From assembly GCF_003254465.1 (NCBI RefSeq), contig NZ_QDFI01000021.1, forward strand, positions 1 to 60,975: a stretch of 60,975 bases of DNA, written 5' to 3'. Positions within the stretch are counted from its first letter, which is position 1, and the number at the start of each line of letters is the position of its first letter. This document shows positions 18,172 through 37,999 of the stretch, in pieces. Both the position numbers and the translations under genes were made by a program. The notes below the pieces were generated by a model. It was not told the DNA's origin and did no database searches. It worked only from the letters and a program-made list of their open reading frames with translations. The stretch is from Meridianimarinicoccus zhengii. Its GTDB lineage: Bacteria; Pseudomonadota; Alphaproteobacteria; Rhodobacterales; Rhodobacteraceae.

Positions 18172-18361
18172 AGCGCAACCGAGACGTGTGCGGGCAGGGG
18201 TGATTGCCCCTTGTCATCGCGGGGCGATCAGTCTAGCACACAGCGATGTTTCGGGTTCGGGCGTGCAATGATTCGTTGCGCGCCGCTTTTTTCTTTCGGA
18301 CGCGGACAATATGACACGACCGGGAAAGCCCGGCACGGGAACCTTGAAGGCGGCAGGCACG
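18172..18361 (+). promoter_or_regulatory. secE-nusG intergenic leader with hairpin
   Basis: 190 bp without a gene. GATTGCCCC (18202) pairs with GGGGCGATC (18221) around a 10-nt loop with one G-T pair. No T-tract follows, so it is a structured leader or RNA-processing site rather than a terminator. Confidence 0.35.
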
Positions 18362-18895
18362 ATGGCGAAACGGTGGTATTCGGTAAGCGTTCTCTCGAAT
18401 TTCGAGAAGAAGATCGCCGAGCAGATCCGTAGCGAGGTCGTCGAGAAGGGCCTCGAAGACGAGATCGAGGAAGTGCTCGTTCCCGAGGAAGAGGTGATCG
18501 AGATTCGCCGCGGCAAGAAGGTCAGCGTGCCACGCCGCTTCATGCCGGGCTACGTGCTCGTGCGGATGGAGATGACAGATCGCGGGTATCACCTGATCAA
18601 TTCGATCAACCGTGTAACCGGCTTCCTTGGCCCTCAGGGACGCCCGCTGCCGATGCGCGATGAAGAGGTAAACCACATCCTCAACCGCGTGCAGGAAGGC
18701 GAGGAGGCCCCGCGCACCCTGATCCATTACGAGGTCGGCGAGCGCGTGAAGGTCAATGACGGCCCGTTCGAGGATTTCGACGGCATGGTCGAAAACGTGG
18801 ACGAGGACAACCAGCGCCTGAAGGTGATGGTGTCGATCTTCGGCCGGGAAACCCCGGTCGAGCTGGAATTCACGCAGGTCACCAAACAGACCTGA
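18362..18895 (+). CDS. nusG: Transcription termination/antitermination factor NusG
   Basis: 177 aa. Binds RNA polymerase, suppresses pausing and couples to Rho or to ribosomal protein S10. NGN domain starts [32 protein letters not shown] and VTGFLG are conserved. The C-terminal KOW domain has [17 protein letters not shown]. Start chosen at the ATG giving MAKRWYSV; an in-frame ATG 51 bp earlier adds non-conserved residues. Confidence 0.96.
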   Translation: MAKRWYSVSVLSNFEKKIAEQIRSEVVEKGLEDEIEEVLVPEEEVIEIRRGKKVSVPRRFMPGYVLVRMEMTDRGYHLINSINRVTGFLGPQGRPLPMRDEEVNHILNRVQEGEEAPRTLIHYEVGERVKVNDGPFEDFDGMVENVDEDNQRLKVMVSIFGRETPVELEFTQVTKQT

Positions 18896-18995
18896 CGTGC
18901 GCGGGAGGCGAGCCGGGCGCGCCCGGCGGACCGTACCGCACCAACCGAGCCGGCCTGACGCGTCAGGCGCGGTGTTGTGAAGAAGGAGAGGCCGG

Positions 18996-19448
18996 ATGGC
19001 CAAGAAACTCGTCGGGACCTTGAAGTTGCAGGTCAAGGCCGGGCAGGCGAACCCCAGTCCGCCCGTCGGCCCCGCGCTGGGTCAGCGCGGCATCAACATC
19101 ATGGAATTCTGCAAGGCGTTCAACGCCAAGACTGCGGATATGGAGCCGGGTGCGCCCTGTCCCACCGTGATCAGCTACTATCAGGACAAGTCCTTCACGA
19201 TGGAAATCAAGACGCCGCCGGCGTCGTTCTATCTGAAGAAGGCCGCAGGCCTGAAGCCCGTGGGCAAGCGGAACCGGCCGCGCGGCAGCGAAGCGCCGGG
19301 TCGCCAGACCATCGCGACGATCACCGCGGCGCAACTGCGCGAGATCGCCGAAGCCAAGATGCCCGACCTCAGCGCGAACAGCGTGGACGAGGCAATGAAG
19401 ATCATCCTCGGCTCCGCGAAGTCGATGGGTATCGAGGTGAAGGGGTAA
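18996..19448 (+). CDS. rplK: 50S ribosomal protein L11
   Basis: 150 aa, slightly longer than the 142 of E. coli because of a basic insertion ([15 protein letters not shown]) in the linker between the domains. It forms the GTPase-associated centre with 23S rRNA. The N-terminal proline-rich [21 protein letters not shown] is invariant. A GGAGAGG Shine-Dalgarno precedes the ATG. First gene of the rplKA pair, with rplA 4 bp behind. Confidence 0.96.
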   Translation: MAKKLVGTLKLQVKAGQANPSPPVGPALGQRGINIMEFCKAFNAKTADMEPGAPCPTVISYYQDKSFTMEIKTPPASFYLKKAAGLKPVGKRNRPRGSEAPGRQTIATITAAQLREIAEAKMPDLSANSVDEAMKIILGSAKSMGIEVKG

Positions 19449-19452
19449 CGTC

Positions 19453-20154
19453 ATGGCCAAGCACGGAAAACGCATCAAGGCCGCACGCGCAGCCTTTACC
19501 GGCAAGGAAAACGTCACCGTCGAGGACGCGGTTGCGCTGATCAAGGGCAACGCATCGGCGAAGTTCGACGAGACCGTCGAGATCGCGATGAACCTCGGCG
19601 TCGATCCCCGCCACGCGGACCAGATGGTGCGCGGCGTGGTGACCCTGCCCAACGGCACCGGCAAGACGGTGCGCGTGGCGGTGTTCGCGCGCGGCGCCAA
19701 GGCCGACGAGGCCACGGCGGCGGGCGCCGATATCGTGGGGGCCGAGGATTTGATGGAAACCATCCAGTCCGGCAAGATCGAGTTCGACCGCTGCATCGCG
19801 ACGCCGGACATGATGCCGATCGTCGGGCGGCTCGGGAAAATCCTAGGCCCGCGCAACCTGATGCCGAACCCCAAGGTCGGCACGGTGACGATGGACGTGG
19901 CGACCGCGGTGAAGAACGCCAAGGGCGGCGAGGTCCAGTTCAAAGTCGAGAAGGCCGGCGTGATCCATGCCGGCGTCGGCAAGGCGTCCTTCACGCCCGA
20001 GCAGCTGGCCGAGAACATCCGCGCCTTCGTGGACGCGGTCGCCAAGGCCAAGCCGTCGGGCGCCAAGGGTGCCTATCTGAAGCGGATCGCGCTGAGCTCC
20101 ACCATGGGGCCGGGCGTGTTCGTCAGCGTGGACAACGCGGCGGCCGCGAACTGA
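19453..20154 (+). CDS. rplA: 50S ribosomal protein L1
   Basis: 233 aa, normal length. Forms the L1 stalk that handles deacylated tRNA; in other bacteria it represses translation of its own rplKA mRNA. Conserved [12 protein letters not shown] start, [11 protein letters not shown], and the signature [20 protein letters not shown] near the middle. A long structured leader follows before rplJ. Confidence 0.96.
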   Translation: MAKHGKRIKAARAAFTGKENVTVEDAVALIKGNASAKFDETVEIAMNLGVDPRHADQMVRGVVTLPNGTGKTVRVAVFARGAKADEATAAGADIVGAEDLMETIQSGKIEFDRCIATPDMMPIVGRLGKILGPRNLMPNPKVGTVTMDVATAVKNAKGGEVQFKVEKAGVIHAGVGKASFTPEQLAENIRAFVDAVAKAKPSGAKGAYLKRIALSSTMGPGVFVSVDNAAAAN

Positions 20155-20416
20155 AATTTGGCGGGGTGACCCGCCAAATGGCGGGGCGGCATGCCGCCCT
20201 GTCCTGTCCGAGACGGAGGGTGCGTCGCGCCGGGCTGCAAGGCCGCAGGGGCGGGGCTTAATGTCCTTCCTGAGATGGGGTCGAGACTTTTCTCTGGGGT
20301 GCGGTTCGGCCGTGCTCTCGGGCGATCTTCTCGGGCCCCTCGTTGAGGACCCGAACGCCGGGCCAGCCCGGCACATGTGAGCCGAGGGGGAGACCCCTCA
20401 AACCTGGAGTGGAACT
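20155..20416 (+). promoter_or_regulatory. Structured leader of rplJL (candidate L10 autoregulatory region)
   Basis: 262 bp between rplA and rplJ. It begins with two GC hairpins: TTTGGCGGG/CCCGCCAAA at 20157-20178 and the 16-bp palindrome GGGCGGCATGCCGCCC at 20184-20199. Long rplJ leaders bind the L10-L12 complex in other bacteria; the same here is inference. The first hairpin resembles a repeat seen before tuf2. Confidence 0.5.
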
Positions 20417-20935
20417 GTGGATAGAGCCCAGAAAGAGAAAGTGGTCGAGGAACTCGGCCAGATCTTCGAAAGCTCTGGCGTTGTGGTGGTTGCCCACTAC
20501 ACGGGTCTTACGGTTGCCGAGATGCAGGATCTTCGGGGGCGCATGCGCGCTGCCGGCGGGTCCGTGCGTGTTGCCAAGAACAGGCTCGCCAAGATCGCCC
20601 TCGAGGGCAAGCCGTGCGCAAGCATCGCTTCGCTGTTGACGGGCATGACCGTGCTTTCCTATTCCGAGGACCCCGTGGCGGCAGCCAAGGTGGCCGAGGA
20701 TTTCGCCAAGGACAACAAGAAGTTCGAGATCCTTGGCGGGGCAATGGGAAGTTCGGCTCTGGACCGGGCCGGTGTGGAAGCCGTGTCGAAGATGCCGTCG
20801 CGCGAGGAGCTTATCGCTTCGATCGTCGGCTGCATCGGCGCACCTGCTTCGAACATCGCCGGGGCCATTGGCGCACCTGCTTCGAACATCGCAAGCATCC
20901 TTTCGACAATCGAGGAGCGCGGCGAGGCCGCGTGA
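20417..20935 (+). CDS. rplJ: 50S ribosomal protein L10
   Basis: 172 aa. Base of the L7/L12 stalk. Begins [17 protein letters not shown] from a GTG codon with GGAG 6-10 bp upstream; [14 protein letters not shown] and [11 protein letters not shown] are conserved. The C-terminal helix that carries L12 dimers contains a perfect 9-residue repeat, IGAPASNIA, at about 142 and 153, an 11-residue period encoded by a near-identical 33-bp duplication. The repeat may set the number of L12 docking sites. Confidence 0.95.
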   Translation: MDRAQKEKVVEELGQIFESSGVVVVAHYTGLTVAEMQDLRGRMRAAGGSVRVAKNRLAKIALEGKPCASIASLLTGMTVLSYSEDPVAAAKVAEDFAKDNKKFEILGGAMGSSALDRAGVEAVSKMPSREELIASIVGCIGAPASNIAGAIGAPASNIASILSTIEERGEAA

Positions 20936-21004
20936 CGCAAGATCCCGTGTCGAGGACGACCTTCGCACGTTGGAACACACCTTTATTGAGACGGAACAGA
21001 GAAA

Positions 21005-21385
21005 ATGGCTGACCTGAAAGCACTCGCCGAGCAAATCGTCAACCTGACGCTGCTTGAGGCACAAGAACTGAAGACCATCCTGAAGGATGAATACGGCATC
21101 GAACCCGCAGCGGGCGGCGCCGTGATGATGGCTGGTCCGGCCGGCGGCGACGCGGGCGCACCGGTCGAAGAGCAGACCGAATTCGACGTGATCCTGAAGA
21201 ACGCAGGCGCCGAGAAGATCAAGGTCATCAAGGAAGTCCGCGCGATCACCGGTCTTGGCCTCAAGGAAGCCAAGGAACTGGTGGAAGCCGGTGGCAAGGC
21301 CGTGAAGGAACAGGTGTCGAAGGACGAAGCCAACGACATCAAGACGAAGCTCGAGGCCGTTGGCGCCGAGATCGAGTTGAAGTGA
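21005..21385 (+). CDS. rplL: 50S ribosomal protein L7/L12
   Basis: 126 aa. Flexible stalk protein that recruits translation factors. N-terminal dimerisation region [21 protein letters not shown], an Ala/Gly hinge (about 38-55), and the C-terminal domain [21 protein letters not shown] with [12 protein letters not shown]. 69 bp after rplJ. Confidence 0.96.
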   Translation: MADLKALAEQIVNLTLLEAQELKTILKDEYGIEPAAGGAVMMAGPAGGDAGAPVEEQTEFDVILKNAGAEKIKVIKEVRAITGLGLKEAKELVEAGGKAVKEQVSKDEANDIKTKLEAVGAEIELK

Positions 21386-21624
21386 TCCGGTCGGGCCATC
21401 CGGTCCGTACCTGAGTGATATGGCTGGGTCCGGCTTTTGCCGGGCTCGGCCTTCCGCGTCTTGGCAAGGCCCCGTTGCGGGGGTCTTTCCAGGGGGCGGA
21501 CCGGTCGGGAGGCACCCCGTGGGAAGGGTGCCGGGCATAGACCGGTTCCTTCCATGTTTCAGGAATGCGCCCCGTGGCCCCGGCGGCGGCAGCGTTCCAG
21601 CGAAACGAAAGGCGGCGATACACC
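21386..21624 (+). promoter_or_regulatory. rplL-rpoB spacer with attenuator-like hairpins
   Basis: 239 bp without a gene. One hairpin with CCGGC/GCCGG and a TTTT loop (21427-21446) and a second GGCCCCG/CGGGG structure followed by TCTTT (about 21466-21487). In E. coli a partial terminator here lowers rpoBC relative to rplL; similar attenuation is inferred. Confidence 0.45.
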
Positions 21625-25761
<4,137 letters not shown>

Positions 25762-25765
25762 AGCG

Positions 25766-25816
25766 CAGAATTTCAATTAAAATTCTGAGCCGGGAGATCC
25801 CCGCGCGGGGATCTCC
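25766..25816. repeat. Two inverted repeats between rpoB and rpoC
   Basis: CAGAATTT/AAATTCTG around a 6-nt loop (25766-25787), then a perfect 24-bp palindrome whose arm is GGAGATCCCCGC (25793-25816). No T-tract follows the second, so neither is a classical terminator; RNA processing or mRNA stabilisation is plausible. Confidence 0.7.
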
Positions 25817-25849
25817 ACCCCACCGCCGCGCCACTTTCGAGGATACCCG

Positions 25850-30106
<4,257 letters not shown>

Positions 30107-30125
30107 TCTGCGCCTGACACCACCC

Positions 30126-30151
30126 AACCGCCGCCCCTGTGGGCGGCGGTT
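30126..30151 (+). terminator. Hairpin terminator after rpoC
   Basis: Perfect 11-bp stem AACCGCCGCCC/GGGCGGCGGTT with a CTGT loop, 20 bp after rpoC. Only a short T-run follows, but stem strength suggests termination of the rpo operon. Confidence 0.7.
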
Positions 30152-30324
30152 CCATGTCTACCATGCGTGGAATCCGTCCTGTACGGGTTCCGTCCGTCAC
30201 GTAAAGGGCTGACGGTGGCTTACTCTGCGCGCCGCCATCCTGCCTGACGTGACTGCGTGGCTCATGTGCAGCGACCAATGCCATCGGCGGTCGTTCAAGG
30301 ACCTGTGCAGCCGGTGAAGAGACG

Positions 30325-31221
30325 TTGACCAGTTCCACCGCCAACGCGCGCGCTGCCCTGCTGATGACCCTGTCCATGGGCTGTTACGCGCTCAACGACA
30401 CGTGCATGAAGGCGCTGGGGACGGACCTTCCGCTGGGACAGCTACTGTTCCTGCGCGGGGTTCTCACGTCGATCCTTGTGGGCGGCTGGGTTGCATGGCA
30501 CGGGCAGTGGCGTGTCCGGCTTATCTCTGCGGACTGGCGGCGGGTTGCGCTGCGTACCGCGGGCGAGGTCGGCGCGGCGTTCTTCTTCATTTCGGCGCTG
30601 TTCCACATGCCTCTGGCCAATGCGACAGCCATTCTCCAGGCATTGCCGCTGACCGTGGCACTGGCGGCCGCGGTTTTCCTTGGGGAACCGCTGGGATGGC
30701 GCAGGGTCAGTGCCATTCTCGTCGGGTTCGTGGGCGTTCTTCTGATCGTGCGTCCGGGGCCGGAAGGGTTCAACGCCTATACCCTGTTCGCCTTGGCTGC
30801 GGTCGCCATGATAACGCTGCGGGACCTGGCGACCCGGCGGATTGCGGGCAGCGTGCCGACGATGGTGGTCGTGCTGTTTTCGTCGCTTGGCGTGATGTTG
30901 CTGGGATCGGCGCTTGGGCCTTTCGAGACATGGCTTGCGCTGCGTCCCGTGCATGTCGGGCTTCTGGTGCTGTCGGCGCTGTTCATCCTGCTGGCATATG
31001 TGCTGACTGTGCAGGTCATGCGCATGGGCGATGCCGGCGCCACGGCACCTTTTCGCTATACCGGGCTTTTGTGGGCGCTGGTTCTCGGCTATCTGGCCTT
31101 CGGGGATTGGCCGACGGCGATCACGCTTCTGGGGGCCTGTATCGTCGTCGCCACGGGCGCGTTCACATATTATCGGGAACGGGTGCTGGCGCGCGCCGTA
31201 GCGCGGGGGTATCGCTGTTGA
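30325..31221 (+). CDS. EamA/DMT-family membrane transporter
   Basis: 298 aa with about ten hydrophobic helices arranged as two EamA repeats, typical of drug/metabolite exporters. Substrate unknown. The first repeat ends with AAAVFLGEPLGWRRVSAILVGFVGVLLIV-like sequence, the classic EamA signature (GE.......G..li..Gv). TTG start at 30325 follows a GAAGAGA motif; the ATG at 30364 is an alternative that shortens it by 13 residues. It sits between the rpo and str operons, and its stop overlaps the -35 box of the str promoter. Confidence 0.85.
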   Translation: MTSSTANARAALLMTLSMGCYALNDTCMKALGTDLPLGQLLFLRGVLTSILVGGWVAWHGQWRVRLISADWRRVALRTAGEVGAAFFFISALFHMPLANATAILQALPLTVALAAAVFLGEPLGWRRVSAILVGFVGVLLIVRPGPEGFNAYTLFALAAVAMITLRDLATRRIAGSVPTMVVVLFSSLGVMLLGSALGPFETWLALRPVHVGLLVLSALFILLAYVLTVQVMRMGDAGATAPFRYTGLLWALVLGYLAFGDWPTAITLLGACIVVATGAFTYYRERVLARAVARGYRC

Positions 31222-31246
31222 CAACCCCTGCGACTCTGCCTATACG
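31218..31246 (+). promoter_or_regulatory. Strong sigma-70 promoter of the str operon
   Basis: Consensus TTGACA, 17-bp spacer, then TATACG. The -35 box overlaps the TGA stop of the transporter gene. The start site would be about 31253, giving a leader of about 230 nt before rpsL. Confidence 0.75.
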
Positions 31247-31483
31247 CCGCCCAATCGACCGGGCTCTGCCCGTTTGACCCTATACCAGTCGTGGTCATGA
31301 TCCGGGCGTAATGGCTCCGATCCTCTGGAAACCCACCGCGTCGTCACCTGAGCAAGGGGGACGAATGCGGTGCCTGTGTTTGTCCGCATCCCATGCGGCA
31401 GAGGCCACGTGAAGATCCATCCGCGCGTCCCCGGGGCGTGTGACCAGACGATGAACGATGAGCAACGCGGGGATTAAACCGGA

Positions 31484-31855
31484 ATGCCAACGATCCAGCA
31501 GCTGATCCGCAAACCGCGGCAGCCCAAAGTGAAACGCTCCAAGTCGCAGCACCTGGAGTCCTGCCCTCAGAAGCGCGGCGTCTGCACCCGCGTCTATACG
31601 ACCACGCCGAAGAAGCCGAACTCGGCCATGCGGAAGGTCGCGAAGGTGCGGCTCACCAACGGCTACGAGGTGATCAGCTACATTCCCGGTGAAAGCCACA
31701 ATCTGCAGGAGCACTCGGTCGTGCTCATCCGCGGGGGCCGGGTGAAGGACCTTCCCGGTGTGCGCTATCACATCCTGCGCGGCGTGCTCGATACGCAAGG
31801 CGTCAAGGACCGCAAGCAGCGCCGGTCGAAATACGGCGCCAAGCGCCCGAAATAA
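31484..31855 (+). CDS. rpsL: 30S ribosomal protein S12
   Basis: 123 aa decoding-centre protein. [10 protein letters not shown] (39-48) keeps both lysines whose replacement gives streptomycin resistance, and [12 protein letters not shown] keeps the conserved Lys-Asp pair near position 88, so the sequence is wild-type. First gene of the str operon after a long leader with a strong promoter. Confidence 0.97.
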   Translation: MPTIQQLIRKPRQPKVKRSKSQHLESCPQKRGVCTRVYTTTPKKPNSAMRKVAKVRLTNGYEVISYIPGESHNLQEHSVVLIRGGRVKDLPGVRYHILRGVLDTQGVKDRKQRRSKYGAKRPK

Positions 31856-32338
<483 letters not shown>

Positions 32339-32359
32339 GCAGAGCAAGAGGATACCCTC

Positions 32360-34483
32360 ATGGCACGCGACTATCCCCTGACGCGCTACCGGAACTTCGG
32401 GATCATGGCCCATATCGACGCGGGCAAGACCACGACGACCGAGCGCATCCTGTATTACACCGGCAAGTCCCACAAGATCGGCGAAGTCCATGACGGCGCC
32501 GCCACGATGGACTGGATGGAACAGGAGCAGGAGCGGGGCATCACGATCACCTCCGCCGCCACGACCACGTTCTGGCAGCGCCAGGAAGACCCGACTGCCG
32601 AAGGCACGTCGGACACGAAATTCCGCTTCAACATCATCGACACGCCCGGCCACGTGGATTTCACGATCGAGGTGGAGCGTTCGCTTGCCGTTCTCGACGG
32701 TGCGATCTGCCTGCTCGACGCCAATGCCGGTGTCGAACCGCAGACCGAAACCGTGTGGCGTCAGGCCGACCGCTACAAGGTGCCGCGCATCGTGTTCGTC
32801 AACAAGATGGACAAGATCGGCGCCGACTTCTTCAACTGCGTGAAGATGATCAAGGACCGCACCGGTGCCATCCCCGCGCCCATCGCGCTGCCGATCGGGG
32901 CCGAGGACAAGCTCGAAGGCATCATCGACCTGATCAAGATGGAAGAATGGGTCTGGGAAGGCGAGGATCTGGGTGCGTCCTGGTTCCGTCGTCCGATCCG
33001 TGAGGAGCTTCAGGATATCGCAGACGAATGGCGCGCGAACCTCATCGAAGTTGCGGTCGAGGTCGATGACGACGCGATGGAGCAGTATCTCGAAGGCGTC
33101 GAGCCCGACGAAGACACGCTGCGCAAGCTGATCCGCAAGGGCTGCCTGACGCTGGCCTTCGTGCCCGTGACCGCCGGTTCGGCGTTCAAGAACAAGGGTG
33201 TTCAGCCCCTGCTCAACGCCGTGATCGATTTTCTGCCCGGTCCGCTGGACGTGCCGCCCTACATGGGCTTTTCGCCGGACGACGAAACGGAAACCCGCAA
33301 CATCGAACGCCGCGCTGGTGATGAAGAGCCGTTCGCGGGTCTTGCGTTCAAGATCATGAACGACCCGTTCGTGGGGTCGCTGACCTTCACGCGGATCTAT
33401 TCGGGCATCCTGTCCAAGGGCGATTCGGTTCTGAACTCGACCAAGGGCAAGCGGGAACGCATCGGCCGGATGATGATGATGCACTCGAATTCCCGCGAGG
33501 AAATCGATTGGGCCGGGTCCGGCGACATCATCGCCCTGGCGGGTCTGAAGGAAACCACCACGGGCGACACGCTGTGCGACCCGAACAAGCAAGTGGTTCT
33601 GGAAACGATGACCTTCCCCGATCCGGTGATCGAGATCGCGGTCGAACCCAAGACCAAGGCGGACCAGGAAAAGATGTCCATGGGCCTCCAGCGTCTTGCG
33701 GCGGAAGATCCGTCCTTCCGCGTCGAGACCGATCTGGAATCGGGCCAGACGATCATGAAAGGGATGGGCGAACTCCATCTCGACATCCTGGTCGACCGTC
33801 TGAAGCGCGAGTTCAAGGTCGAGGCGAATATCGGTGCGCCGCAGGTGGCGTATCGTGAAACCATCGGCCACGAGATCGAGCACACCTACACCCACAAGAA
33901 ACAGTCGGGTGGGTCGGGCCAATTCGCCGAGGTGAAGCTGATCATCGCACCGACAGAGCCGGGCGAAGGCTATTCGTTCGAGAGCCGCATCGTCGGTGGT
34001 GCCGTGCCGAAGGAATACATCCCCGGTGTCGAAAAGGGCATCAAGTCGGTGATGGACAGCGGGCCGCTTGCCGGGTTCCCGGTGATCGACTTCAAGGTGG
34101 CGCTGATCGACGGCAAGTTCCACGACGTGGACTCCAGCGTGCTGGCGTTCGAGATCGCGGCGCGGATGTGCATGCGCGAAGGTCTGAAGCGGGCGGGCGC
34201 CAAGCTGCTCGAACCGATCATGAAGGTCGAGGTCGTGACGCCGGAGGAATATACCGGCGGCGTGATCGGCGACCTGACCTCGCGGCGTGGCATGGTGCAG
34301 GGGCAGGACAGCCGCGGCAACGCGATCGTCATCAACGCCTTCGTGCCGCTGGCGAACATGTTCGGCTACATCAACACGCTGCGCTCGATGTCGTCCGGGC
34401 GCGCACAGTTCACGATGCTCTTCGATCATTACGAGCCCGTGCCGCAGAACATCAGCGAAGAAATCCAGAAGAAATACGCTTGA
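32360..34483 (+). CDS. fusA: Elongation factor G
   Basis: 707 aa GTPase that drives tRNA-mRNA translocation. P-loop [12 protein letters not shown] (17-28), switch [20 protein letters not shown], and domain IV motif with [16 protein letters not shown]. Ordinary length for alphaproteobacteria. 21 bp after rpsG and followed by tuf2 after a structured 85-bp spacer. Confidence 0.97.
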   Translation: MARDYPLTRYRNFGIMAHIDAGKTTTTERILYYTGKSHKIGEVHDGAATMDWMEQEQERGITITSAATTTFWQRQEDPTAEGTSDTKFRFNIIDTPGHVDFTIEVERSLAVLDGAICLLDANAGVEPQTETVWRQADRYKVPRIVFVNKMDKIGADFFNCVKMIKDRTGAIPAPIALPIGAEDKLEGIIDLIKMEEWVWEGEDLGASWFRRPIREELQDIADEWRANLIEVAVEVDDDAMEQYLEGVEPDEDTLRKLIRKGCLTLAFVPVTAGSAFKNKGVQPLLNAVIDFLPGPLDVPPYMGFSPDDETETRNIERRAGDEEPFAGLAFKIMNDPFVGSLTFTRIYSGILSKGDSVLNSTKGKRERIGRMMMMHSNSREEIDWAGSGDIIALAGLKETTTGDTLCDPNKQVVLETMTFPDPVIEIAVEPKTKADQEKMSMGLQRLAAEDPSFRVETDLESGQTIMKGMGELHLDILVDRLKREFKVEANIGAPQVAYRETIGHEIEHTYTHKKQSGGSGQFAEVKLIIAPTEPGEGYSFESRIVGGAVPKEYIPGVEKGIKSVMDSGPLAGFPVIDFKVALIDGKFHDVDSSVLAFEIAARMCMREGLKRAGAKLLEPIMKVEVVTPEEYTGGVIGDLTSRRGMVQGQDSRGNAIVINAFVPLANMFGYINTLRSMSSGRAQFTMLFDHYEPVPQNISEEIQKKYA

Positions 34484-34489
34484 CGGGAT

Positions 34490-34542
34490 GGCGGGGTGAA
34501 CCCCGCCCTACCCACCACCCGTAGGGCGGGGTCGTCCCCGCC
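34490..34542. repeat. Mutually exclusive inverted repeats between fusA and tuf2
   Basis: Three overlapping hairpins can form: GGCGGGGT/ACCCCGCC (34490-34507), a 12-bp perfect stem ACCCCGCCCTAC/GTAGGGCGGGGT (34500-34532), and GGCGGGG/CCCCGCC (34525-34542). Looks like a REP-type palindromic element; the GGCGGGGTGA core also occurs at 20160. Confidence 0.75.
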
Positions 34543-34568
34543 GCCCCAAACGCGAACAGGAGGCCGCA

Positions 34569-35744
<1,176 letters not shown>

Positions 35745-35827
35745 TACTGACCTTCGGAAATGCAAGTGGGGCGCCCGATGAGGGGCGCTCCACCTCTCTT
35801 TTCCAAGCCGCGAAAGGCGACACGACA

Positions 35828-36136
35828 ATGCAAAGCCAAAACATTCGCATCCGGCTGAAGGCGTTTGACTATCGGGTTCTGGATGCCAGCACCCAGGAGA
35901 TCGTCAACACGGCCAAGCGCACGGGCGCCCAGGTGCGCGGGCCCATCCCGCTGCCGAACAAGATCGAGAAGTTCACCGTCCTGCGCAGCCCGCACGTGAA
36001 CAAGAAATCGCGCGACCAGTTCGAGATCCGCACGCACAAGCGGCTCCTCGATATCGTCGACCCGACACCGCAGACCGTGGACGCGCTGATGAAGCTCGAC
36101 CTCGCGGCCGGTGTTGACGTCGAGATCAAGGTTTGA
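35828..36136 (+). CDS. rpsJ: 30S ribosomal protein S10
   Basis: 102 aa. Head protein and NusB/NusG partner in antitermination. [19 protein letters not shown] start, [19 protein letters not shown] and RTHKRLLDI are invariant. Start is the ATG after CGACA; the open frame extends much further upstream through the tuf gene and was trimmed. First gene of the S10 cluster, 83 bp after tuf2. Confidence 0.97.
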   Translation: MQSQNIRIRLKAFDYRVLDASTQEIVNTAKRTGAQVRGPIPLPNKIEKFTVLRSPHVNKKSRDQFEIRTHKRLLDIVDPTPQTVDALMKLDLAAGVDVEIKV

Positions 36137-36150
36137 GGGGGGCAGTCGAG

Positions 36151-36993
36151 ATGTTGCGCTCTGGAGTGATCGCGAAGAAGGTGGGGATGACCCGCCTGTT
36201 CATGGAAGACGGCAAGCAGGTTCCGGTGACGGTTCTGCAACTCGACGGGTTGCAGGTCGTGGGCACGCGCACAGCCGACCGCGACGGCTACACGGCCGTT
36301 CAGCTGGGTGCGGGCGAAGCCAAGGCGAAGCGCGTCAGCAAGCCGATGCGCGGCCATTTCGCCGTGGCGAAGGTTGCGCCCAAGCGCAAGCTGGTCGAAT
36401 TTCGCGTGGCGCCCGAAAACCTGATCAACGTCGGTGAGGAAATCACCGCGGATCATTACTTCGCGGGCCAGTTCGTGGACGTGTCCGGCACGTCCATCGG
36501 CAAGGGCTTTGCCGGTGCGATGAAGCGGCACAACTTCGGGGGTCTGCGGGCCAGCCACGGTGTGTCGATCAGCCACCGCGCGCATGGTTCCACCGGCCAA
36601 TGCCAGGACCCCGGCAAGGTGTTCAAGGGCAAGAAGATGGCCGGTCACATGGGTGCCGCACGCGTGACCACGCAGAACCTGCAGGTCGTGCGCACGGATG
36701 CCGATCGCGGGCTGATCATGGTCAAGGGCGCGGTCCCCGGGTCGAAAGGTGGCTGGGTCACGATCAAGGACGCGGTGAAGAAGCCCTTCCCCGAGAACGC
36801 GATCCTGCCCGCCGCGCTGAAGTCCGCTGCGGACGAGGCACGCCGCCTGGCCGAGGAAGCTGCTGCACAGGCCGCCGCTGAAGAGGAAGCCGCCGCAAAG
36901 GCCGCCGCCGAAGAAGCCGCCGCCGCCGAAGAAGCCGCGCTGAAGGAAGCCGAGGCCGACATCGCCGCCGACAAGAAGGACGACGAGGCATGA
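36151..36993 (+). CDS. rplC: 50S ribosomal protein L3 with long acidic C-terminal tail
   Basis: 280 aa against 209 in E. coli. Residues 1 to about 223 are a full L3 ([17 protein letters not shown]; the loop with [20 protein letters not shown]). From about 224 the protein continues with 57 residues of Ala/Glu repeats ([20 protein letters not shown]...) ending DKKDDEA, likely a free helix outside the ribosome. The tail is in frame and the stop overlaps the rplD ATG by 4 bp (ATGA), so it is not a sequencing artefact. Confidence 0.95.
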   Translation: MLRSGVIAKKVGMTRLFMEDGKQVPVTVLQLDGLQVVGTRTADRDGYTAVQLGAGEAKAKRVSKPMRGHFAVAKVAPKRKLVEFRVAPENLINVGEEITADHYFAGQFVDVSGTSIGKGFAGAMKRHNFGGLRASHGVSISHRAHGSTGQCQDPGKVFKGKKMAGHMGAARVTTQNLQVVRTDADRGLIMVKGAVPGSKGGWVTIKDAVKKPFPENAILPAALKSAADEARRLAEEAAAQAAAEEEAAAKAAAEEAAAAEEAALKEAEADIAADKKDDEA

Positions 36994-37610
36994 AACTCGA
37001 TGTGATCAAACTGGACGGCGAAGCCGCCGGCACGGTCGATCTGGGCGACGAGATCTTCGGCCTGGAACCGCGTGCGGACATCCTCCACCGCGTGGTGCGC
37101 TGGCAGCGCAACAAGGCGATGGCCGGGACGCACAAGGTCAAGACCCGCTCGGAAACCAGCTACTCGACCAAGAAGATCTACCGCCAGAAGGGCACCGGCG
37201 GCGCACGCCACGGCGACCGGAATGCGCCGATCTTCCGCAAGGGTGGTATCTACAAGGGTCCGACCCCGCGCAGCCATGCCCACGACCTGACGAAGAAGTT
37301 CCGCAAGCTGGGCCTGAAGCACGCGCTGAGTGCCAAGGCACAGGCCGGCAATCTCGTGGTGCTGGAAGACGCGGCCCTTGCCGACGGCAAGACCAAGTCG
37401 CTGGCACAGGCGGTCAAGAAGCTGGGCTGGAAGCGCGTTCTCGTGATCGACGGCGCCGAGGTGAACGCGAATTTCGCGCAGGCCGCGGCCAATATCGACG
37501 GACTCGACGTGCTGCCGTCCATCGGGGCCAATGTTTATGACATCCTGCGCCGTGACACGCTCGTGATCACGAAGGCCGGTGTCGAAGCGCTGGAGGCGCG
37601 CCTGAAATGA
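36990..37610 (+). CDS. rplD: 50S ribosomal protein L4
   Basis: 206 aa. Lines the peptide exit tunnel; in E. coli it also autoregulates the S10 operon. The extended loop with [22 protein letters not shown] is conserved. Overlaps rplC by 4 bp and rplW by 4 bp, so the three are translationally coupled. Confidence 0.96.
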   Translation: MKLDVIKLDGEAAGTVDLGDEIFGLEPRADILHRVVRWQRNKAMAGTHKVKTRSETSYSTKKIYRQKGTGGARHGDRNAPIFRKGGIYKGPTPRSHAHDLTKKFRKLGLKHALSAKAQAGNLVVLEDAALADGKTKSLAQAVKKLGWKRVLVIDGAEVNANFAQAAANIDGLDVLPSIGANVYDILRRDTLVITKAGVEALEARLK

Positions 37611-37903
37611 CCACCAAAGCCGAACTCTACGATGTGATCCGCAAGCCGGTCATCACTGAAAAGGCCACCATGGCGTCGGAAAACAACGCCGTGGTCTTCG
37701 AAGTGGCGATCGATGCGAACAAGCCGCAGATCAAGGAAGCGGTCGAGGCGTTGTTCAACGTCAAGGTGAAGGCCGTGAACACGACCGTCACCAAGGGCAA
37801 GGTCAAGCGGTTCCGCGGGATGCTGGGCAAGCGCCGCGACGTGAAGAAGGCCTATGTCACGCTCGAAGAGGGCAACACGATTGACGTGACCACCGGGCTC
37901 TGA
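37607..37903 (+). CDS. rplW: 50S ribosomal protein L23
   Basis: 98 aa. Tunnel-exit protein that docks trigger factor and [23 protein letters not shown] start and [20 protein letters not shown] are typical. Last gene before an intrinsic terminator that splits the S10 cluster. Confidence 0.96.
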   Translation: MTTKAELYDVIRKPVITEKATMASENNAVVFEVAIDANKPQIKEAVEALFNVKVKAVNTTVTKGKVKRFRGMLGKRRDVKKAYVTLEEGNTIDVTTGL

Positions 37904-37921
37904 TAGCCCGCGCAAACCCAT

Positions 37922-37954
37922 GGCCCCGGATGCGTCCGGGGCCTTGATTTTTCG
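37922..37954 (+). terminator. Intrinsic terminator between rplW and rplB
   Basis: Nine-bp stem GGCCCCGGA/TCCGGGGCC with TGCG loop, then TTGATTTTT. A second small hairpin GCCCG/CGGGC follows at 37962-37975. Only about 45 bp remain to rplB. Confidence 0.85.
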
Positions 37955-37999
37955 CAAGATCGCCCGTTCGCGGGCATTCAACAACGGAAGACAGAAAGC

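Noticed and set aside
34490-34542. CRISPR-like array between fusA and tuf2
   Set aside because: The repeats are inverted arms of overlapping hairpins, not direct repeats with unique spacers.
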